Shown: positions 45,401 through 57,400 of the stretch, in pieces
Position numbering within the stretch: the stretch's first letter is position 1
How the letters are laid out: every line of letters starts with the position of its first letter
NCBI GenBank assembly: GCA_020002185.1
Contig: CM034532.1
Coordinates: 50,221,349-50,285,348, forward strand
Length of the DNA: 64,000 bases
Origin: Paraescarpia echinospica
Taxonomy: Eukaryota; Annelida; Polychaeta; Sabellida; Siboglinidae
Reading direction: 5' to 3'
Translations under genes and position numbers: made by a program
The notes under the pieces: generated by a model
The model's database searches: none
What the model saw: only the letters and a program-made list of their open reading frames with translations
Told to the model about the DNA's origin: nothing

Positions 45401-48400
45401 TTGAGATTGCCTGACACATCCGTTTTTATGAGTCTTTGTACTCAGCTCATAACACATTCTGAACCGTTGTTCACAATAAACTGATGTTAACAAACACGGC
45501 CACTCACCTCATCAAAGATGGTTTCTATTTCGTTTAGCAGGCTCTTTGAGCGGATCTGTTTTATGTCGTTCTGTTTGAAGTTGATGCCTTGGTGATCAAG
45601 TGACTTTAGGTAGTATTTTTCATTCTGGTCACGCCATATCTTATTAAACCCATGCTGGGCTTCGCGCCATTCATCTTCCTTGGCCTTTAACCTGCAACAC
45701 GACCGGACATCTTCTAACAACACGTTTGACACTGCCTAAGATCAAACAGTCTTTACAAATCTGCATTCCCGCTGTCGAGTACATCAGACCTTTTAAGTTG
45801 ACCCAATGAAACTTGAATTTCTATTTTGTCTTACCAAATCATTTAATCAGCCAACAGAATATTGGTCCACATACAGGCTGATCTCTATAACTATCATTTA
45901 TAGAGATTAGTGGCAATGCCAGGCAGTTCCATGAATGACTGATGTCAGCTGGTTCCTGGAAGCACCGAATGCTTGCTGTTCCATCAGCCGAGTTAAAGGA
46001 TCACAGGACAAAAAAAAAAATATTAAAGCTGATAAATTTCACCAACTATATATTGTATGAAGTTACTGTACTAAAACTAAGGATATTTCATTATTTTTAT
46101 TTTCTAATAATTAAGTGCGCTAGGGGGTTTTAATTGAAAAAATAAGTCATAAAACAACAAAAGTTTAAATGAATAGAACACTGAAACCCCTATACTAATT
46201 TATGCAATTAAAATGTTTTTATTTAGATAATGAACTATTCTAACTTTCTGTGCATAGCCATTTGTATATGTTATTCAGATTTTTTGGACAATTTTTTTTA
46301 TTAAATTTTTTTCTTCTTCAACATTTTCACATTCAAACCCCTATGGGATATAATCCAAATGACTGATCATAATTTCAATGCACAGGAATGTAGATAGTTA
46401 TGTCATTATTACTGTAAAAAGTTGGTATGAATTGCTTGGTTAGTTTTGGAGTTCTATTCATTTTTCCTACAAAAAAGTGATAACTGAGAAAACGGCACTC
46501 AAAGTATGAACAAAGTAATTTTAATGTCTTGCACATACTAGATGTTGCAAATAAGCATCAGTATGGTAGGCTTACTATGTATATACAATATGTGAGTGTT
46601 TCTAAGTGAAACATTTCATTAACAGTGACTCAATTATGTCATTGTTTACCCCTACCCCCCTAATTCATAATGCGAGCAATCATGGTCGACGAACCAATTC
46701 AGAGTTTTCACATATAATTCACATTGCATACATTGTGACTTGTGTCCAACATAAAACATGCATACTGATAGCATGTAACAGTCCATATACATTGGTTATT
46801 ATGCAAAGAAACCTGATTATGAGATCAGAGAGGTATTTTCCTAAGTAAGCATCACTTCACTTTTACAAATGCAGCTTGTATGTATCCACATACAGTCGTG
46901 ACATGTCAGCCTGTTTTCTTCAACTCTGAAATGCATGTTAGATAAAGAAGATGTAATATACATAAATGTTTATAGGATTAATAGTCCATTAAAAGTGACA
47001 TCATTATAACATTTTACCCCCCCCCCCACCACCCCACACATTACAATGCCAGGAATCATAGCTGAAGCAAGAATTCGGACAGTTTCCCACTCTGCACAGG
47101 TTGTGACTTGTGACCTACATGAAACATGAATAATAATTGCATGTAGCACTCCACAGACTTGCTTGCTTCAAACTTGCATGTGTAGAAATAGGTTTTATGA
47201 TCATTATCAACCTAAGCACCACTTCACTGAGGCATTTTACAAATACAACAGCAGTGTGTCCATATACAATCATCACATGTTTGACCTGTCAGTCAATCAT
47301 CACGAACTCTGAAACATTTGCTATATATAACACAACATCCATGTACACCATATGGCAGTGTGGAGCATAAAAAGTCACTTCTGATCAACATGTTTCGACA
47401 GTATAATGCAATAGCATTAGAAGTGTCTGCTGTCACGGACGCCATTTCAATATAAGGTAAGATGGAATAAACAATGTGTCCAATGATAATGTTTGCACTG
47501 CAGTCTAAAACTCTCCACCACCATATTGGACTCCTTCACCAGCCTCGAGCTGTGCAATTGCCCGCTTCTGTGCTATCTGGCGATTCTTGCGAACCATCTT
47601 GACATTGTTGTCCGCTGCCCGCATTGCACTCTGCACCGGTCGGTCTTCACCATGCAGGCCATCTGCATCTCAGTAGGCTCAATGCCTAAACACTGCATTC
47701 TTTCAGTGGTAGCAGTGGCACCACCATTGAAGCGACACACAGCCGACTGCACCGCACTGACTACTTTCCGGTGACCCACAAACTGTGTCTTCGGGCAGTA
47801 CAGCCAGATCAGGCTGTTCAGGCTCTCGTTCGCATTCTGTGTGCCACCAGTCATCATGCGCACCAACAGGTTGTCATCAGTCATTCGCTGGTAGATGGGG
47901 GATGAGTTCCTGGGCCACATCACGGTCGAGCAGTGTGCCCACGGTACTGGCATCGTGCAGTGGCATCGGCAGTCCCAGAGCTACGGACTTGTTAAAAACA
48001 CACCAACTGTCCTGTCCGTGTGGACAACTCTGGTGGTGTGGGTCATCGTTGGTGGACATCGAGTGGAACAGTGTTGCCCACACAGCCTGCTTTGTTGCGT
48101 CTGCATTTCCCACATTCCCTCGAAGTGCACGGCCGTAGTAACTCTGCAGCTTCGTAGCTTTCAGTGTAGTTAGACGGCCGACACCACGGCCACCTAACTT
48201 CGCCACTTTGGCAGCCTTCCGCAGTGCCGTACCCATTCTCTTCTCAGCATGGTTGACACAGTCGAGCTTGCCGATGGTGTGGTCTGGCCCATAGGGCTCC
48301 AACTGTGTCAGAGCAGCAAACGTACTCGAATCACCGTCACTCAGGATTTGTGAGTAGCGAAACAAGTATGTCTGCACGGAGCGACTCCAGATCCGCCTGG

Positions 48401-51400
48401 CTGCCTCAGCTTCCATTGCCTTCGAAGAGCCGTCGAAGTTTCGATCGCATCCAGTATGTGCAGCGTGCCAGGCTTGCAGTGCTGCTGAACCCACGCCGAA
48501 TCGGTTCTCTGCCAGCACACATGCATGGCAGTAGTTGGAGATGACCTCATAGTCTACCACAAGTCCGGTCTGGACTTCAATGATGACACCGACACCGTGA
48601 TGGGACGTAAATCCTCATTTCTGCCATGTGCCGTCATAGCTCACGGTCAAATCAGTGACCCCGGCATCGTCCATCAAGTCCCCATACACCCCATGGATCA
48701 CCTCGGCAGCAGTGTCCAAACTGTTGTCAGCAACTAACTGGCACGCCTGCTGGAATGTGCGGTTGTGTCGCTGGAATGTCTTCAGATGCATATTGTTGAC
48801 ACCCAGCACCTTCTGCATCGTCTGTAATGCCTCATGCCCCTTGCCCAGCTCATGGGTCAGCATTGTCATGACTGTGTTGATCTCGAAGGCAACATTCTGC
48901 TTGTTGGAATCATGCAGGCGAGGCGAAGAATACACACAACTGCCAGTGTATAGGCAGTGTGTGCACTGAAGATGGAGTGATTCAGCAAATCCCATCGGCT
49001 GCAGTCCATCTTTCACCACTGACAGTGCACCAACATGGTGACAGGCAGGGCAGGAGACATCAGCGACCACTTCACTGAGTTGGCCAACATCGACAATACA
49101 CCAATCTCGACTACTCAGTTCCCTCTGTTCATCAGGGTTGTCACATTTAACGGCGTTCATGGTGACAAGTTTGCATGACGAGATGACTGTAGTACGACAC
49201 GGTGTTGCCTTGGCCGTTCCTGGTAGCTGTGCAGTCGCTCCGGCGTCAGCTGTTGCGATCTTCCCGGCGCTGTCAGTGTCAGTTGGTGTCGTCTGCTTCA
49301 ATCAATTCGTTTTCGCCGTCGATTACTGCTGCTAAGTCGGCTTCCTCGGACGACCAACGACGTGCAACATTGCACTCACTCAGGCGCTTGCGTATAACTT
49401 TTGATTTCTTCGGCGGCATCTCATTTAAACTCTCTTTTTAACAAAATATATCGTCCATTTATCGAGTGTCAAACTGTTCTCCGTAGCAACAATGTAAACA
49501 AGAAAGTAGACAACACAAAGCATTGTGGGATTGATTTGCCTCGTTTTGAACGAAGACGCGCCATAAAACCGGTTGAATGATCCTTGAACTTGCTTTCGGC
49601 TAGTTGCATGCCTCATTTTGAGAAAAACGCGTCATAAAACCACAAAAAATGTCATAAAAATAATTATTGACGTATTTCAGACTGCCGTGTCTCCCCTTAA
49701 CCCTCTCAAGGCCAGATTAATGCAAATATGTGCCTGTTATTGAATCCTATTAAATCAAGAAAATGTGCTGTGAGTGAATCATGTGATATACTCGGGTTGC
49801 ATGAATGCAAATAAATAAATAATTTTTGATCCGATTCAAATAAAATTTTCACATCTGAAGAACTAATTCCTGGTGTAACTAGCCAAGTATGTGACATATT
49901 TGTCAATTTATTACCCAAATATGAATTGCTAGTTTGACAAAAATAAAATACTTAAATAATTTTCAACAATTAATTTTTTTAAATATTTTTCATTACTAAT
50001 TAGCGGTTACATGCTGCGTATGAAATGTTCATAAATTACTATGCTACAGAATGGAAAACTAATTAAATGTCTATGGTAAATAAAACTGAAATAATTTAAG
50101 TTTTTCAGAGTGCATCTATTTTCAAGATTTTATACAAAATGGCGTTCTTTGTGATCATAGCCGTCATCTCGTCTGAATTATTAAGTTGGTGTTATGTTTA
50201 AAATGCGTAATCATAGTGCAAAACATTCCCCTTCGATGGCAGCGTTCGTTATAAACTCGATTCGAAAATCCCATCAAAGTCCGAATTACTGGAGTTTGAC
50301 ATAATGACAATGTCGAGAATTACACCAAAGCTAAAAAACACCACCGGCTTCGTTGCGCGGCGCATTAATACTTCTTTACAACAAAATAGACCGCTCAAAA
50401 GTTAGCATTTAATCGTAGAAATCGCCTGCGGACGCGTGTTTTGGAATAATTCCTGGGTGCTTCCATGTTTATGCCCGCAGCAAATGTTAAACTTGAATCT
50501 CATTGGCTGAAAATCACCATTAAAATATTCACTGCGTGGCGTAAAAGAGGGACCGGAAATTGTTTGTCGCTGCGTTCGACTACAAAACCGCGTGGTGGTT
50601 GGCGCTATTTAGTCACGGAAATCGCCATCATTTCATCATTTGACGCTTCCCAGTGAAACTTCAATATTATTATATGTTAACTGCCGAAATAAATTGCCGT
50701 TATTGCATGACACTGTTTCGCGGTACCAGTTTAAATGTGCCCCTGTATTCGGGCGTATTCAGGCGTTCTGGCCGTGAGTGGGAGTCGGGTTGATTCGGGC
50801 GTTCTGACCACGAGAGGGTTAAATCAGCTCAATGAGATTCCAGGAATCAAGCTCTGCACTCACAACATCTGGGGGAGGTGCCTGGTAATAGTTGTTGGAT
50901 CAGCTTGAATAGTCTGCAGCCGAGAAGATGACAGTCTGTGTAGGCCAACCATGACAGCATGTGGCATGAAATACAAACGATTCCACCTACTTCCATTGTA
51001 TAGGATATATGCTACTGAAAGAGTAGTATTACTACTACTCCTGGTTTGAGAAGATGGAAGACCAATAAAATGTCACCTTTACTACATAAAACATTCAGTC
51101 ATAATGCGTTACCAAAATGTATAAAATTACTGGTCATCATCAAACATCTGTGCACAATATCATGTTACTACAACGGTAGTTACGGAACGACAACAAATGC
51201 AGCAATGCATTTGCAGAAAGAAAACAGAAAGCCGTACTGACCGTCTCAGAACCAGTGGCACAGCAACAACGGGATTCTTCTTGATGCCATCAATAATATC
51301 TGGAGCTTTGTCGCCGTATATCCTACATGGAGACACCCACAATTAACTACACAGATACACCACCTTCAGTTCACTGTTACATCTCACTCTGGGTGTCACC

Positions 51401-54400
51401 TCATTTTTGAGATTGTATTTAGTTATGACAGCGAAGAATAATTTAAGATGACCTTCAGTACAACAACAACAGTTACACAGCTCAAACATCTTACTAGTCT
51501 TGATGTGACATATTCATAATAACTGGTATTGGCAGTGTACAAAAATAGAACATTTGCACTTGTTATTCAGAACCAAGGTGTTCAAGGCACAACATAGGTA
51601 TACAACTCAGTATTGTCAGCAGGGTAAATATAAAACACAGATGTAAGCAGCCTAAAATCTGTCAAAATTAAACCAGTTTCTAAAACAAAACCTATTTATA
51701 AATGACATATTACTTAAAATTTAAACTATAAACCGAGGAAGGCATCATACAGAGAGAACTATAAACCGAGGATGGCATCATACAGAGAGAACAATAAACC
51801 GAGGAAGGCATCATACAGAGAGAACTATAAACCGAGGAAGGCATCATACGGAGAGAACTATAAACTAAGGATGGCATCATACAGAGAGAACAATAAACCG
51901 AGGATGGCATCATACAGAGAGAACTATAAACCGAGGAAGGCATCATACAGAGAGAACTATAAACTAAGGATGGCATCATACAGAGAGAACAATAAACCGA
52001 GGAAGGCATCATACAGAGAGAACTATAAACCGAGGAAGGCATCATACGGAGAGAACTATAAACTAAGGATGGCATCATATAGAGAGAACTATAAACGGAG
52101 GAAGGCATCATACAGAGAGAACTATAAACCGAGGAAGGCATCATACGGAGAACAATAAACGGAGGAAGGCATCAAACATACAGAGAGAACTATAAACTGA
52201 GGAAGGCATCATACATACAGAGAACTATAAATCAAGGAAGGCATCATACAGAGAGAACTATAAACCGAGGAAGGCATCATATAGAGATAACTATAAACCG
52301 AGGAAGGCATCATACAGAGAGAACTATAAACCGAGGAAGGCATCATATAGAGAGAACTATAAACTGAGGAAGGCATCATATAGAGAGAACTATAAACTGA
52401 GGAAGGCATCATATAGAGAGAACTATAAACCGAGGAAGGCATCATACAGAGAGAACTATAAACTGAGGAAGGCATCATACAGAGAGAACTATAAACTGAG
52501 GAAGGCATCATATAGAGAGAACTGTAAACTGAGGAAGGCATCATACAGAGAGAACTATAAACTGAGGAAGGCATCATATAGAGAGAACTATAAACTGAGG
52601 AAGGCATCATACAGAGAGAACTATAAACTGAGGAAGGCATCATATAGAGAGAAATATAAACTTAGGAAGGCATCATACAGAGAGAACTATAAACTGAGGA
52701 AGGCATCATATAGAGAGAACTATAAACTGAGGAAGGCATCATACAGAGAGAACTATAAACTGAGGAAGGCATCATACAAAGAGAACTATAAAACTAAGGC
52801 AGTCACCTTTGAATTGCTTTTCTATGCAGAATCTCCGAGGTTCCTCCTAATGTGTTGTCGAGTCTGAACTTGGCTGCCTCCTCGGACGACATGCGTCCCA
52901 GCTTCTTCTGAATGCCCTCAAGTACGCGGATAGCTGCCGTGTTCGTCTCTAACACAATGTCCAACTGCAAACATACATCTCACGCATGCAACATGGCCAT
53001 CTACAAATGCTACGATTAAACCTACTTCATTTATTGTACCCATCTATTTTTGGTCTAAAATTTACAGCAAATATAGGAAATAAGAAATAATGTGAGAATA
53101 TTTTATCAAAATATAGTATGTTTAGGTATTACAGGCACTGTCAGGCAGTGCTATCTACTGACGTGTTAAAACATAGTAACTGCCGACTTTTAACATTACC
53201 TCACCTAATTTGCTAATCTGACAGTCAAACGAATCACACCATATCCAATCAGATTCTTATCTCATTAGGTGGTCATCAACATAGATTTGTACAACAAAAA
53301 TAATTTTATTGTAATGGAAAATATATGAACTATACAGATGGTGAGAACCTTGCTATTGTATCAAACATGAATTTCATAACAAGAACATCTGCAAACAAGC
53401 TTCTGTATAGAACACTAAATTCACTGATGGATCAACATAGGAAACATTCTATACTCTTCCCTACTGCACAGTGAGCTACACAAATGCTTCATGTCTAAAT
53501 AAGCACAACACGCATTACATTAAAATGTGTACTGGCTATCATGGCTAGTCTTATTGTCAACCGAACCACTGAGAAACAACCGATCCGTCCCACCCACAGA
53601 CACACAGAGTACATCGCAAATACCTCATAGCGTTCGTCCTCGGCTCGTGAAAGATACTCCTCATAAATATTCTTCTTTGTTGCCGGATTTGAATCCTCTG
53701 ACCACGAGGGGAAGGACACCCACGTGTCGTTTAAAACCTACGCCGCAGGCGACAAAACAACACTTACAATCTACGAGGCACATAGAATGTAGAGGGAGGT
53801 GCATACCTCATAGCGTTCATCCTCGCAACGTAAGGTGTGCTCCTCATACGGGTTCCTGTGCGTGCTAGACATCCCCGAGTCCTCCGACCAGGTGGCGAAT
53901 GACACATGTGTGTCATTCAACACCTACAGGGTAGCAAGCAGAAAACAGGCGCATTACAGCACCCGGTCACGACCTGCCACCCTCTGTCAAGTGTCCACCC
54001 CGCACACGACACCCGGCAGTGTTTGCTGCAGCCGTAGACATGTACTTTCCCCCCCCCGTCTATTTACTGGTTTTTTGTTGACCAGATGTTTTATGAAACT
54101 GTGTACCAAAAAGTTGTGTTGCAAAGATCTTATTGAAACTCCAGTAGAAAAACACATCCGACCCGTTCTTTGATGTTGTATTTTGTAGTGATAAAGCAGC
54201 TTTTAGAAGAAATGAAGTATTTAATCATAAAACGGTGTAGCTGACGGGAAAGACCCAGATTCTACCATTCACTATACAATATTTGGGTTAGTTTTTGTCT
54301 CACATCTTTAGATTAGAACGATACACATGCATAATATTCAACACCTGAAGTCAAAGCTGCTGCCACATGCCAACAAACTAAGTTGACCACATCTATATAT

Positions 54401-57400
54401 TTCATGGACTGATGTTGTAACATTATATCTGCTGCATTTATGCAACTGCAAAATATAAAAATATTCAATGTGCTATTTTAATTCAAAAATGTTACTGGAA
54501 ATTTTTAAATCGCCACCATGTTGTGAAGTTTTTTTTAGATTTCAAGTCATCTTGACATTGTAATGAAACTTTGGAACCACTCTAAACATTTTGCTTCCAA
54601 AATCAGCATGCACGATACATACAATTTGATTGGAATTGGTATTCAACTACCATGCAGAGGAGATAATGAAAAGAAGCTCACCTCTTTACAGAGGCTGTTT
54701 CGTCCACTACACTTCGGTTGCGGGTAGGACTTTGGCAGTGCTCGGTAGCTGGCTCCATAACGCTTGCATGACGAGAAATCTGTAACACATGAGAGTGACT
54801 CTTATAACTACATCCAGACATTAAACATAACCTAATGAAGGATTTTCACATTTCAACTGGTTTATAGCATTTGTTTGCACACAGCTCCCCCTCCAAAGCA
54901 ATTCATCCATCTCCTACATAAACTTTGGTTACACAATAGGCATTCTTTACACCTTTTATAACTACAGCAAACAGCTTTGAGTGCATGAAGAAAATCTTGG
55001 TATGATACCGCACGTTACCATGCCAGTCTGATGAACAGCACCACGTACCTATCTCCATGGCAAGTTCGCCACTAATGCGTTCCTTTCCTGTCGCAGGCTG
55101 TGGCACTGGTTCGATCATCCCCGATTCCTTGTACCCAAGGAAGTCCTTGAACCAACGGAACAACTCGGGAAACTTCCTGTAAGCAAACAACAATGACTAG
55201 TTTATGTTAAATAATTAGTGTGGTTGCTAGAGAATAGGGAAGTTTGAATAAGGGGTAACTGGTTAGCTCTCTGGCTAGTGAGAATTAACTAACTAACAAT
55301 GAAACTAGTGAACACACAGCACATAACTGATAAAACTATTTCACGCTTAGATTTTACTTCGGGAATTTTTCACATCAGTCGACTTGGACAACCTGACAAT
55401 GAAATTGCTGCTATGAAAATCTTTAAACTACCAATTATTACTGAATAATTTTAGAAGCAAATACAAGCGTGGAACCACAGGAGGACAGTCAAGAATGAAA
55501 GGTCATTGCAAACAGAGAGGGATGGAGGGAAATAAGAGGAAAAGCAGAAACAGCTACTGAGTGACGTGGATTGCACCCCGCTAGGGAGCAAGGGGAAGAA
55601 GACAAGCGTGGAACTCACCCCAAGAATGGCTGGACAAGCTGCACAAGTTCTGAGCGCGAGACGACTTCCTGGTTGAAGAGGACGAGACATCGCAGGAAGT
55701 TCTCGTACACATCCTGGTTGCGCAGTGCCTTGCGAACCTGACAACGTTCACAGCATAGCAATAAACCAAAATCATTCAAATCAAATTTTATTTTGTAACA
55801 ACATAACGGTATACACAAAAGAACCATTTAAAACAAGTAAAGTTGTGTTGCATGGTGGCTATGTCTTCCTGTAACCCCATAAACAAGTCTTAGGTGGTCA
55901 TATAAAGTATGTCATCTAATATTTGGACATTACAAAGTTCTAGCACGAGCTGCAGAACATTATAAGAAATTTAATATAATGATGTTGATACAAAATTAAC
56001 ATCTGTAAATACATCAATCAAACATGGAAACAGTTTAATGCATGGTCAATTTATAGTGTAAGACTGCATAAAAACTATAACTTATTAGAAATTCACAACC
56101 TTATATCATGTACAGATGTAAGTGCTATAATTAAAACCTGTATGATTGCCCAGTTCATGATGTGGCATATGTGAGTATCTGATTAGAGTTAATTGTGAGG
56201 CTATCTATTTCAGAACAATTATACGTGTCAGAACATTTTCCCAACTATCCATCAAAACAAACATGCAATTCAGGTTCAATCAATTTTCAAATCCATTTAC
56301 CAAATTCATACCAAACTTTAGTATCTACCAACCTTGTCAAAAAATGCATATTCATTGAGAGTGCCATATTTTCCGGCCTCTGCCAAGCTGATGTCTTTTC
56401 TGCTGCCGGACTTCATTTTCTATAACACAAAACAAAGCAGTTCTAACAGCAGTACTTTCCATACCCATAACCACACCTACACGTACAAGGAACGTGAGCC
56501 AGGAATGAACACAATTCAAACAAAAAGGTGTTCTCACAAGTTCATAAACTCCAACAAATTAGCGTTTCATACTGGCTCAAACTACCCCCACCCCCAACAA
56601 TGCGGCACTTACAATTCACCCACAAAACATTGTAACAACCAAAACACTACCCACACACACACAAAATGCTATACATTTTGTGGTGGCTCATCAACATAAT
56701 GCAACCAATGCAGGAAACTTTACCTTAGTGGGTGGCTCCTGACCATTGCCGCTGGGCGGCCGACGTAACTGACTGCTCTTGTTGTTTTGATTCTTGCTGG
56801 AGAAGCACGGTTTCTTGACCGCCGATGAGTGGTCATTGCGCATCCCACCCAGCACTGTCTCAACGTTCACCATGCCCAGCTGTGAACACATGGAACCGTG
56901 GTGTTAGGACTGATGAATGGAGGATACTAATACAAATTACACTTTCAATGTCTCCATTTGAAATCAAATCAAATTATTTTGACACCACATAAACCTACAA
57001 AAAAACAGATCAAGGGGTGTATATAAACTAATACATGAACTGTCATACTTAATAACTGCCAAACTACTCTTCCCATATTGATAACATTTGCAGTCTATTG
57101 TCTGTATTAACTTAAGGTCACATTTGACATGAACAATACACGTGAAGGTAACCATGGTAACCAAACTATATTGAAATTGCTGACGGGACCATTTTATAAG
57201 ACATCCCAACTGAATTAATATACTGCATTTATTATTCTAACTACAAATTTATCAAGTTGTGCAATGATGTAGCTGTTTTGCATAGAGTGTTTTTATTTAT
57301 TTATTACTAAAAATATTTAAAATCATATATTCATAATAATAATCGCCTCGTCGATGACGTCATCTTATGTTACAACTTCTGGATCACTCTACATAGATTC

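Noticed and set aside
47505..49419. Host gene for a Cys-rich nuclear protein
   Set aside because: The motifs fit a Mutator-like transposase and the frame is broken in several places.
51710..52643. Frames with [11 protein letters not shown] and [11 protein letters not shown] periodicity
   Set aside because: Periodic translations of the 33-bp intronic minisatellite.
53807..53923. Exon a as a decayed duplicate
   Set aside because: Open frame, both splice sites intact, phase preserved, and conserved residues kept where exon b has diverged.
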